From Candidatus Saccharibacteria bacterium UBA5152 (GTDB lineage: Bacteria; Patescibacteriota; Saccharimonadia; Saccharimonadales; UBA4665), in contig DHXQ01000036.1 of assembly GCA_002413755.1 (NCBI GenBank), positions 33,217-48,744 on the forward strand: a stretch of 15,528 nt of DNA, in the 5' to 3' direction. Below, piece after piece: positions 1 through 5,779 of the stretch (positions are counted from its first letter, which is position 1; the number at the start of each line of letters is the position of its first letter). Made by a program: the position numbers and the translations under genes. The notes under the pieces are model-generated. The model was not told the origin of the DNA and searched no databases. It saw only the letters and a program-made list of their open reading frames with translations.

Positions 1-755
1 ACCGCGAATGGCTCGGCGGCGACCGCCAGCAGATCGATGTCCAGCTCAGAGGCGACCCGCTCGAGCGCACCGATGTGGATCATTGGCGCAAAGGCAGTGT
101 ACAGTTGGACGACAACGTCGCGGCCCTGGAAGCCGATCGGGTTGGTGACCGGGTAACCGTCAACTTCGATAGATACCAACGCGCTGTTGACGAGGCGAAT
201 TTCGACGTCTTTACCACCGAGCTCCCAGGCCATTTGCTCCCGGGCTTTCGCTTCTGCACGCTCTTGGACCAGACGGATAATCTTTTCCATTTCAGCGATG
301 TCGAGCGGCTTGTCGGCTTGCTTGCGCGAGACGCGGACGGTGGTGGTTGTGCCCTTAACCAGCTCACCAGCAATACCGATAACGGCGGTACGGACACTGA
401 CGCCAGCTTGGGCTTCGGCCTTGGCCAGCGCTTCATCACAGTTACGCACCACACCGGCGATGTCGGCCACGGCACCGGCCTGCATATCTGATAAGGCCTG
501 GTGCTCACGGCCGACGCCGATGATCTCGATCTGACTCTTGTCCTTGGAGACTCGCCCGACCAGGGCTTTGACGTATTCCGTACCGATGTCGAGGGCCACA
601 ATGTACTGCTGGTCAGCCGCAGCCTTGGTGGATTTGCGGTTACGAACAGAGTCACCAGCCTTCTGAGCCCCCGATTTGGCTGTCTTGGTCGCGGCAGAAG
701 CCGCTTTCTGAGCAACTGACAATCCAGCCCGCCGCAATTTTTTGAAATCAACCAT
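1..755 (-). CDS. ftsA: FtsA-like cell-division ATPase (SHS2/ASKHA fold), 5' part only
   Basis: This is the N-terminal 251 residues of a protein whose 3' end lies beyond the left edge of the window. Residues 52-63 contain the ASKHA phosphate-1 motif IVALDIGTEYVK. A segment with the FtsA pattern follows: an AGAVADIAGV stretch, an AEAQAGV helix, a VIGIAGELVKG strand like the FtsA SHS2 (1C) domain, and VDGYPVTNPIGFQGRDV, the usual FtsA block before the second half of the fold. FtsA binds ATP, polymerises on the membrane and tethers FtsZ. The first 50 residues are an unusual Lys/Ala/Arg-rich extension ahead of the fold. The start at 755 is supported by a -10 box 8 nt upstream. PilM is an alternative, since it shares the fold, but the SHS2 spacing favours FtsA. 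Confidence 0.72.
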   Translation of the reverse strand, partial: MVDFKKLRRAGLSVAQKAASAATKTAKSGAQKAGDSVRNRKSTKAAADQQYIVALDIGTEYVKALVGRVSKDKSQIEIIGVGREHQALSDMQAGAVADIAGVVRNCDEALAKAEAQAGVSVRTAVIGIAGELVKGTTTTVRVSRKQADKPLDIAEMEKIIRLVQERAEAKAREQMAWELGGKDVEIRLVNSALVSIEVDGYPVTNPIGFQGRDVVVQLYTAFAPMIHIGALERVASELDIDLLAVAAEPFA

Positions 756-763
756 ATACCGCT

Positions 764-769
764 ATTTTA
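764..769 (-). promoter_or_regulatory. -10 box TAAAAT giving a leaderless start for the ftsA-like gene
   Basis: On the minus strand TAAAAT is followed by exactly 8 nt and then the ATG at 755, so transcription would begin at or next to the start codon. No Shine-Dalgarno sequence is present. The -35 region is weak. Confidence 0.5.
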
Positions 770-798
770 CCATAAGCGGGAGACCAGACGACACCATC

Positions 799-826
799 TT
801 GCACATATTGACAAATATGATATAAT
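799..826 (+). promoter_or_regulatory. Promoter P1 (TTGCAC-16-TATAAT) of the secreted-protein gene
   Basis: The -35 TTGCAC is at 799-804 and the perfect -10 TATAAT at 821-826, with a 16-nt spacer. It faces the gene starting at 1121 and would give a leader of about 290 nt. A 7-bp inverted repeat, CCGAGAC at 830-836 and GTCTCGG at 902-908, begins at the expected transcription start. Confidence 0.6.
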
Positions 827-863
827 GTCCCGAGACGAAATGCGGTCATATAATCAAGTATTC

Positions 864-892
864 TTGACCAATATTTATCTTTATTATACAAT
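864..892 (+). promoter_or_regulatory. Promoter P2 (TTGACC-17-TACAAT), tandem to P1
   Basis: The -35 TTGACC is at 864-869 and the -10 TACAAT at 887-892, with the ideal 17-nt spacer. It lies 60-odd nt downstream of P1, so the gene at 1121 probably has two promoters and a leader of more than 200 nt in both cases. Confidence 0.6.
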
Positions 893-981
893 CTGCGTCA
901 TGTCTCGGTTCGAGCACCGCTCACCGTGATGGTATATTAAAAAGCTGTTTGTTATATATTGTGCTATGTTATTCGGTGCCG

Positions 982-1040
982 TTGCGCAATCCAGCCTTTT
1001 TACAGATGCTTTGTAGGCAGACTGGTTTGCGCAATCCAGC
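982..1040 (+). repeat. Pair of 14-bp direct repeats in the long leader
   Basis: TTGCGCAATCCAGC occurs exactly at 982-995 and again at 1027-1040, 45 bp apart start to start. Both lie in the 756-1120 spacer, downstream of P1 and P2 and upstream of the GTG at 1121. The spacer holds no convincing gene: a reading frame is open from 959, but its start region lacks a ribosome binding site and its composition is not protein-like. The repeats could be operator sites or part of an RNA leader. Confidence 0.5.
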
Positions 1041-1120
1041 GTATAACTTCACGACCCGCTTGGCCCGAGGATGACAATCCGTCCTTCTCGAAACAACACC
1101 CACAACTCCTAGGGGGAGAA

Positions 1121-1946
1121 GTGAGAAGAGTTCGAAGAGTTACCGCCAGGCTGTTCGCAGTACTGGTACCCATGCTGGTGATCGCTGTCGTGTCCATGGT
1201 CCTCGTGCCTCCCATGGCCGAAGCCAGTGCACCAACGGTCGTAACGGCATCGCCGGCTACGCGAGTCACTCCCGATATCAGCGGGAACCCGCCAGCAGCA
1301 AAGTACTACGCGAGTCACTCCCGATATCAGCGGGAACCCGCCAGCAGCAAAGTACTACGACAGCCTCGGCCCGCTGGCCTCCACAATGATCCAGGTCGTC
1401 GATCATCAGCCGAAAGAGGCTACGGAGGGAAGCAGGGTCGCCCTTCCCGATCTGATGAAGTTCGAGCAGCGCAGCGGTGATTATCGGAGTGCGCTCGTAC
1501 TTCACCTGTACGCCGCCAAATGCACGTACTCTGGTATCGCCTGTGTGGTCGTACGGACGGTCAAGGACCCCAAGAAGCCGGCCTATTGGGTCTACCGCTC
1601 AGGCCCATGGCTGCGAGGCGTCGCAGTCAACCTGTACAAAATCGACGGGCTCAACAAGTCGGACTATAACGTCCGCCAACAGAGGCTCTGCCGGGTGTTC
1701 GCGCAAGTTCTCGGCCTCGGATTTGGCACCAAGCACGATCGGAACTATGGCACGTCGTGCCTCAACCAGCACCAACTGAAGACCGGGTTCAAAGTCACGG
1801 ACTTCGACCATTGGCTGTTGGCCTGGTACTACGCCACTGGCGACGACGCTGTAAAAACCGGTGGCAGCACCTCTCGAGGCGTGAAGAAACTGCCAGTCGC
1901 AGATTTTCGGCGGGGAGCTCAGACCAACTTCACGCTGGCCGCGTAA
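1121..1946 (+). pseudogene. Secreted protein with degenerate zincin-like motif, frameshifted by a 49-bp duplication
   Basis: The GTG at 1121 follows an AGGGGGAG ribosome binding site (1111-1118). It opens a signal peptide (VRRVRRVTARLF, a hydrophobic stretch of about 20 residues, then an AEASA cleavage site). The frame runs correctly through the first copy of a tandem repeat to 1309 but is wrong after it. A different frame, visible from the second copy onward, continues without stops to 1946. Removing one 49-bp copy yields a single 258-residue secreted protein. The C-terminal part reads LCRVFAQVLGLGF, later SCLN and DFD...Y. This matches the layout of secreted zinc proteases (CHELGHALGLGH...SCM...), but His, Glu, His and His are replaced by Arg, Val, Gln and Phe. 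The native gene is thus either dead or phase-variable, and the intact product would be a pseudo-protease. An assembly error in the repeat is also possible. Confidence 0.65.
1261..1358 (+). repeat. Exact 49-bp tandem duplication inside a coding sequence
   Basis: The segment 1261-1309 is repeated base for base at 1310-1358 with no spacer. Forty-nine is 3x16+1, so one copy keeps the secreted-protein gene in frame and two copies break it. The two copies are identical, which points to a recent event or an assembly duplication. Confidence 0.95.
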
Positions 1947-1973
1947 CCTGGTAGTCCAGTAGCAAACCGCTTA

Positions 1974-2030
1974 GAGTCGGGACCAAGTTATGATTTGACC
2001 TTACACGGTCACTAACTTGGTCTCGAACTC
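1974..2030 (+). terminator. Long 3' UTR hairpin directly upstream of the hammerhead
   Basis: Positions 1974-1990 pair with 2013-2030: 17 base pairs with one G-U pair and one bulged A (2027). The 22-nt loop contains a further 5-bp stem, TGACC at 1996-2000 with GGTCA at 2007-2011. It lies 28 nt after the stop codon at 1946. There is no U tract, so it is not a canonical intrinsic terminator. The ribozyme starts 2 nt later, so after cleavage this hairpin would sit at the new 3' end of the upstream transcript. Confidence 0.7.
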
Positions 2031-2031
2031 T

Positions 2032-2108
2032 GCGCATATAGAAATGATCCGTTCAGCACATGCTGTTCAGATAAATTCTACTGATGAGTCGTAAACGACG
2101 AAATGCGC
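2032..2108 (+). ncRNA. Type III hammerhead self-cleaving ribozyme
   Basis: All conserved elements are present in order. The 5' strand of stem III is GCGCA at 2032-2036. U16.1 is at 2037 and H17 is A at 2038, making an AUA cleavage triplet. Stem I is TAGAA at 2039-2043 paired with TTCTA at 2076-2080, with an internal loop and an apical CAGC/GCTG hairpin (2054-2065). The core CTGATGA is at 2081-2087. Stem II is GTCG (2088-2091) with loop TAAA and CGAC (2096-2099). The core GAAA is at 2100-2103, and the 3' strand of stem III is TGCGC at 2104-2108. Stem III has 5 perfect pairs plus A15.1-U16.1, stem I has 5 and stem II has 4. Stem III is the open stem, which makes it type III. Predicted cleavage is after 2038. 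It lies 85 nt past the stop at 1946 and upstream of the promoter of the next gene, so it probably acts in the 3' UTR of the secreted-protein transcript. Confidence 0.9.
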
Positions 2109-2134
2109 CCGATAGCACCCATAGCCCTCAAGGC

Positions 2135-2163
2135 TTTATAACTGTATTAATATATGTTATAAT
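2135..2163 (+). promoter_or_regulatory. Promoter with TATAAT placed for a leaderless mRNA
   Basis: The perfect -10 TATAAT is at 2158-2163 and a weak -35, TTTATA, at 2135-2140, with a 17-nt spacer. The ATG at 2172 follows 8 nt after the -10, so the mRNA would start at the start codon. The promoter is downstream of the ribozyme, which therefore need not be in this gene's transcript. Confidence 0.6.
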
Positions 2164-2171
2164 ACTGGACT

Positions 2172-3032
2172 ATGGCAGATGGTCCCCGTGAAGATATTGA
2201 TATGCCCCAGCTGCCGCCAGACATGGTGGAGCTGATCGGCGACTTTATTGATAATCGCTTCGATTATGCTGACATGTTCAGGCCAATCTCCAGGCAAACA
2301 ATTATAAGCCGCGGTACCGGCGGCACACTCTACAGCGTGCCGGAACCACTCCAGCCATACATCCAGCCTTGGGAGACAAATGTCGAAGTGTCACAGAAGT
2401 ACACTATTAGCGAACACCAGCTGGTCACATTAGGATGGTTCGGCCTAAGATTACGCGACGTCGAGCCCAACCCCGACTTTCTGCTCAGTCCAAATGAAGC
2501 CGATCAAATAGATTACTTCAGTGGTGCTGCTTTTCATGTTGCAGTCGATCAGTCGGGCCTTAATCTTGCCTTCCGATCACTGGTTCCGGCCATGCCTGAC
2601 ACGGCACGACAGATTGACCCTAGCGCCGTTGTGACGCGGCTGGCACCATTACTGTTTCAAAGCAGTACATCGAGCCACCACCACATGGAAGCTCGTGTAC
2701 CCACTGGCATGTTTTACTTTGATGACATCGAAAGACCAACCAATAGCATTCACGATATAGTGATCGTCCATCGGGGCCAGCATCCACGAGACCCTAACGA
2801 GCCAATTGATAGAACTCTCGAAACACGATTAACCATCCGCGAACGGGCCGTCAAAGCTCGCGAAGGACATACAGACGCAAACCTTGACCTGCGAGCCGGA
2901 CACCTCGAAGTATTCTTTGAAGAAGAGCATGTCGATGGTAAGCAGGTCCGAGTTCATCGCCCGACCAAACTTCACCTCGACGCAATCCGCGACGCCATCG
3001 AGTCTATCCTCGACAAAACAATCGCAACCTAA
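2172..3032 (+). CDS. Orphan soluble protein of 286 residues, function unknown
   Basis: I do not recognise this protein. It has no signal peptide and no membrane segment, and is acidic and rich in Asp, Glu, Arg and His. It opens with MADGPREDIDMPQLPPDMVE, has a middle section with hydrophobic/aromatic strands (VTLGWFGLRLRDVEP near residue 90), a triple-His SHHHMEAR stretch near residue 175, and a helical end, KLHLDAIRDAIESILDK. The start is supported by the -10 box 8 nt upstream. It lacks a Shine-Dalgarno sequence. The gene converges on alaS with only 3 nt between the two stop codons and no terminator visible. A cytoplasmic location is inferred. Confidence 0.7.
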   Translation: MADGPREDIDMPQLPPDMVELIGDFIDNRFDYADMFRPISRQTIISRGTGGTLYSVPEPLQPYIQPWETNVEVSQKYTISEHQLVTLGWFGLRLRDVEPNPDFLLSPNEADQIDYFSGAAFHVAVDQSGLNLAFRSLVPAMPDTARQIDPSAVVTRLAPLLFQSSTSSHHHMEARVPTGMFYFDDIERPTNSIHDIVIVHRGQHPRDPNEPIDRTLETRLTIRERAVKAREGHTDANLDLRAGHLEVFFEEEHVDGKQVRVHRPTKLHLDAIRDAIESILDKTIAT

Positions 3033-3035
3033 TCC

Positions 3036-4961
3036 CTACTGCAGGGCGGCTTTGATGCGGCGAATGCCGGCAGAGCTGGACTCTTCTTTGATGATTTTGA
3101 AGTGTTTCTTGGCAGTTGAGCCACCCTCGATGCCGGACTCAGCGTCGGATTCGGTGAGCTGGAGCGTGTGGTCGACGTGCGGACCGCCGCAGATTTCGAA
3201 GCTGAAGGGTTTGTCGGCGCCGTCGGCGATCATGGTGTAGACCTTGACGGTGTCACCGTAGCGGTCACCAAACTGGCCAAGGGCACCCTTTTCTTCGCGG
3301 GCCACCTTGGTCGGGAATTCGTCGTAGCTGACCTTGAGGTCTTTATTAATCTGTTCGTTGACCATGTCTTCGACTCGCTTGAGCTGCTCGGGCGTGACCT
3401 TCTCGGGATGGCTGAAATCAAATCTTAATCTTTCTTCGGTGATGTTGGAGCCGTGCTGGACAACGTGGTCGCCGAGGACAGTGCGTAAGCTCTGGTACAT
3501 CAGATGAGTGGCGGTGTGGTATTTCTTGTGGATCAGCTGCTGGCCGCCGAGGCCGCCCTTGAAGGTACCCTTGGTGGCTGTCTGGGAACGCTGACGCTGT
3601 TCGAGCATCTTGGCGTCAAATTCAGCCCGCCAGTTGTCGGATAATTTGAGGTCCTGCTTGAAGGCTTCTTCGGTGCTTAGCTCAACGGGGAAACCGTAGG
3701 TGTCATAAAGTGTAAATAATTCTGATCCCGTCAGGCCAGCTTCAGCAAACTTGGTCAGTTCTTTGAGGCCCTTACGCAAAGTTTGGCGGAAGATCTTCTC
3801 TTCTTTGACTAATACTTCGATGACCTTGTCGCGGTTAGCACGGACTTCGGGGAAATCGTCGCGGTAGAGATCAGCAATAACGGGAACAACTTGCTCGAAG
3901 AAGTTTTGCTCGATACCGAGTTCAAAAGCGAAGCGGATGGCTCGGCGCAGTAAGCGGCGCATAACATAGCCCTGCTCTTTGTTGGATGGGACGACACCAT
4001 CGACTGCTAAGAAAGTGGCACCATGAAGGTGGTCGGCGATAACACGCATAGCGTTGGTATTACTTTCATAATCTTTGCCGCTCAGCTTCTCGATACTCTG
4101 AATGATCGGCCACAGCAAGCTAATCCGGTAGACATCAGGGTTGTCGATAGCGGCGGCGGCGATACGCTCCAGACCAGAGCCGTGGTCGATGTTGGGAGCA
4201 GCGAGCGGCTCAAACTTGCCGTCGGCGACCTTTTTGTAGCCCATGAAGACATTGTTGCCAATTTCAAAGAAGCGCGGCGAATCGCTGGCCGGGTGGGCTT
4301 TGCCCCATTTAGCTTCATCGTGATATTGTTCGCCGAAGTCGAAGAACATTTCGCTGTCTGGACCGCAGGGGTCGCCGATGGCGGTGCCATCTTCGTTGCC
4401 ATTGCGGCTCCACCAGTTCTCTTTGCCATCATATAAGAAGATCCGGCCACCTTGCATACCCAGTTTATTGCCATTCTCAGCGGCTCCCAGTTCGACAACT
4501 TTGGCTTCGATACCGCGTTTTTCAAATTCATTGGTCCAGAGAGCGATCGCCTGGTCGTCGCGCGGGATGCCGTATTTTTCGTTACCGATGTAACATGAGA
4601 CGTAAATTCGGGCTGGGTCGAGGCCAACGACGTCGAACAGGAATTCAGCGATCCATTCGATCTGTTCGGTCTTGAAGTAATCGCCCAGACTCCAGTTACC
4701 CAGCATCTCGAAAGTGGTGGTGTGCTTGTCGTCGCCGACATCATCAATATCCTGCGACCGCAGGCAGACCTGGCTGTTTACCAGCCGGGTACCGTCCTGG
4801 TGTGGTTCGCCGAGGAGATAGGGAATCATTGGTTGCATACCCGAGCCGGTGAAAAGAGTCGAAGGATCATTGTACGGCACGAGCAAGGCTCGCGGGATAA
4901 TCTTGTGGCCGCGAGCTGCGAAAAATTCGAGGTATTTGGAGCGGATTTCCTGAGTTGTCAT
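3036..4961 (-). CDS. alaS: Alanyl-tRNA synthetase, compact form without second beta-barrel and C-Ala domain
   Basis: This enzyme charges tRNA-Ala with alanine and hydrolyses mischarged Ser/Gly-tRNA. In the 641-residue reading, class II motif 1 is near residues 36-45 (LFTGSGMQPM), motif 2 near 80-97 (HTTTFEMLGNWSLGDYFK) and motif 3 near 257-267 (NIDHGSGLERI). The tRNA-recognition helices include SNKEQGYVMRRLLRRAIR (326-343). The editing site is complete: HTATH at 482-486 and CGGPH at 591-595. The protein is much shorter than the usual ~870 residues. About 100 residues that normally separate the LYDTYGFP region from HxxxH, including the ESGGQxGD barrel, are reduced to a short linker, and the protein stops right after the editing domain at AGIRRIKAALQ. 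The start chosen is MTTQEIRSKY, because a TATAAT box overlaps the preceding in-frame ATG at 4970 and lies 7 nt before this one. The frame open to 5108 is not used. Confidence 0.92.
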   Translation of the reverse strand: MTTQEIRSKYLEFFAARGHKIIPRALLVPYNDPSTLFTGSGMQPMIPYLLGEPHQDGTRLVNSQVCLRSQDIDDVGDDKHTTTFEMLGNWSLGDYFKTEQIEWIAEFLFDVVGLDPARIYVSCYIGNEKYGIPRDDQAIALWTNEFEKRGIEAKVVELGAAENGNKLGMQGGRIFLYDGKENWWSRNGNEDGTAIGDPCGPDSEMFFDFGEQYHDEAKWGKAHPASDSPRFFEIGNNVFMGYKKVADGKFEPLAAPNIDHGSGLERIAAAAIDNPDVYRISLLWPIIQSIEKLSGKDYESNTNAMRVIADHLHGATFLAVDGVVPSNKEQGYVMRRLLRRAIRFAFELGIEQNFFEQVVPVIADLYRDDFPEVRANRDKVIEVLVKEEKIFRQTLRKGLKELTKFAEAGLTGSELFTLYDTYGFPVELSTEEAFKQDLKLSDNWRAEFDAKMLEQRQRSQTATKGTFKGGLGGQQLIHKKYHTATHLMYQSLRTVLGDHVVQHGSNITEERLRFDFSHPEKVTPEQLKRVEDMVNEQINKDLKVSYDEFPTKVAREEKGALGQFGDRYGDTVKVYTMIADGADKPFSFEICGGPHVDHTLQLTESDAESGIEGGSTAKKHFKIIKEESSSAGIRRIKAALQ

Positions 4962-4968
4962 CTGTGCC

Positions 4969-4996
4969 ATTATAACAGAGGTCGCCAAAGTCGCAA
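4969..4996 (-). promoter_or_regulatory. alaS promoter, leaderless arrangement
   Basis: On the minus strand TTGCGA (4991-4996) and TATAAT (4969-4974) are separated by 16 nt. The -10 overlaps the in-frame ATG at 4970 and is followed by 7 nt and the ATG at 4961, which indicates that 4961 is the translated start. Confidence 0.55.
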
Positions 4997-5000
4997 ACCA

Positions 5001-5029
5001 TTGACAATACTTGACTAAAGTAGTATAAT
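5001..5029 (+). promoter_or_regulatory. Perfect consensus promoter TTGACA-17-TATAAT
   Basis: The -35 TTGACA is at 5001-5006 and the -10 TATAAT at 5024-5029, with a 17-nt spacer: a textbook sigma-70-type promoter. It is divergent from the alaS promoter, whose -35 lies 5 nt away, and drives the three-gene membrane operon. The expected transcription start is near 5036. Confidence 0.85.
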
Positions 5030-5035
5030 CATGTC

Positions 5036-5085
5036 GTTCGTCAGAACATAGACGAATGTCTATCGCGCAGACACACCCGGTGTCT
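5036..5085 (+). promoter_or_regulatory. Structured 5' leader with three consecutive hairpins
   Basis: Starting at the predicted transcription start, three perfect short hairpins follow each other: GTTC-gtca-GAAC (5036-5047), ATAGAC-gaat-GTCTAT (5048-5063) and AGACAC-acccg-GTGTCT (5069-5085). The ribosome binding site AGGAG follows at 5101-5105. This may stabilise the mRNA 5' end or control expression; no known riboswitch is recognised. Confidence 0.6.
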
Positions 5086-5111
5086 CGCACATTCAAAACT
5101 AGGAGCAAAGA

Positions 5112-5471
5112 ATGAAGCTACTTCCCCAGCTTCTGCACGTGCTGTACGTATTTGCACTTGGTTCGAGTTACCTGCTCTTCGTTCTCGTCTACCTGCTGTC
5201 CATCTTTGGTGCAATTTGCGCCATCGTCTGGACATGGGATGTTACGAAGCGAAACCTGCACGGCCGATTCATGGCCTGCACCACGACCGTACTGGCGCTC
5301 GGTACCATCTGGTACCCGCACCACGTACTGAGTTCCGGGTTCAGTTCGCACCAGCCGCCATTCATTTTGGTACTGGAGGCCTACGCCCAGCTTTTCGTGC
5401 TCTGCGCCACCACGTTCATCAGCCTTGCCAATTCGGCAAAACCGACCATCACACGGAGGAAATTGGCATGA
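5112..5471 (+). CDS. Small membrane protein (3 predicted helices), first gene of orphan operon
   Basis: This 119-residue protein is not recognised. It starts 6 nt after an AGGAG ribosome binding site. Membrane segments are visible at about residues 10-38 (VLYVFALGSSYLLFVLVYLL and onward), 53-70 and 82-104, with a basic C-terminal tail (ITRRKLA). A short His-rich loop (WYPHH) lies between the second and third segments. The stop codon overlaps the start of the next gene (ATGA at 5468-5471), indicating translational coupling. The location is the cytoplasmic membrane by inference, and no function can be assigned. Confidence 0.75.
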   Translation: MKLLPQLLHVLYVFALGSSYLLFVLVYLLSIFGAICAIVWTWDVTKRNLHGRFMACTTTVLALGTIWYPHHVLSSGFSSHQPPFILVLEAYAQLFVLCATTFISLANSAKPTITRRKLA

Positions 5472-5749
5472 ACCAAGACCCGCAAGGCGTCGAGACCCGT
5501 ACCGACCACCCCATGCACGCAATCGATTACCGGACAATGCAAGCTTTGGAGATCACGATCTTCACGATTGCCGGTCTGGGACTGTGGGCGCTGGTATGGC
5601 TGCTTGGCAAAAATGTTGGGTGGTTTCTCATCCCATATTTGGCAGCAGTCATTGTCAGATTCGCGTACAACATGAAGCACGCCCAAGACAAGGTCGACAA
5701 GATCAACCGAAGGCGTGCCCAGCACGAAGCCAAGTCCAAGCGGCGGTAA
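5468..5749 (+). CDS. Small membrane protein (2 predicted helices) with basic tail
   Basis: This 93-residue protein starts at the ATG of an ATGA overlap with the previous gene, 7 nt after GGAGGA (5455-5460). The frame is open further upstream, but that part duplicates the coding space of the first gene in another frame, so the internal ATG is chosen. An N-terminal hydrophilic stretch of about 26 residues precedes two membrane segments, near 27-46 and 50-67. A strongly basic helix, QDKVDKINRRRAQHEAKSKRR, ends the protein and should be cytoplasmic. Homology is not recognised. Confidence 0.7.
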   Translation: MNQDPQGVETRTDHPMHAIDYRTMQALEITIFTIAGLGLWALVWLLGKNVGWFLIPYLAAVIVRFAYNMKHAQDKVDKINRRRAQHEAKSKRR

Positions 5750-5758
5750 CCCCCCCCC
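5750..5758 (+). repeat. C9 homopolymer between operon genes 2 and 3
   Basis: Nine consecutive C residues follow the stop codon at 5749, 21 nt before the start of the third gene. Being intergenic, a length change would alter spacing to the ribosome binding site region rather than the reading frame. Confidence 0.9.
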
Positions 5759-5779
5759 ATTAGAAGAAGGAAGTGCATC

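Noticed and set aside
80..751. A 223-codon frame opposite to, or shifted from, the ftsA-like gene.
   Set aside because: It is rich in Arg, Ser and Pro as expected for a shifted reading of a GC-rich gene. The correct frame, open through the window edge, gives a clear FtsA-like protein.
901..925. TTCGA-containing segment resembling a tRNA T-loop.
   Set aside because: The flanking arms do not pair as a T stem, and no acceptor or anticodon stem can be found nearby.
959..1120. Upstream extension of the secreted-protein frame from the ATG at 959.
   Set aside because: The GTG at 1121 has a strong ribosome binding site and starts a proper signal peptide. The upstream residues (many Cys and Arg) look non-coding.
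2121..2140. Small hairpin AGCC-ctcaa-GGCT followed by TTTATAA as an intrinsic terminator.
   Set aside because: Only 4 pairs and no continuous U run; it overlaps the promoter of the next gene. Too weak to annotate.
4971..5108. N-terminal extension of alaS (49 residues to the ATG at 5108).
   Set aside because: The extension crosses the divergent promoter region and does not resemble the AlaRS N-terminus. A TATAAT box lies 7 nt before the ATG at 4961.
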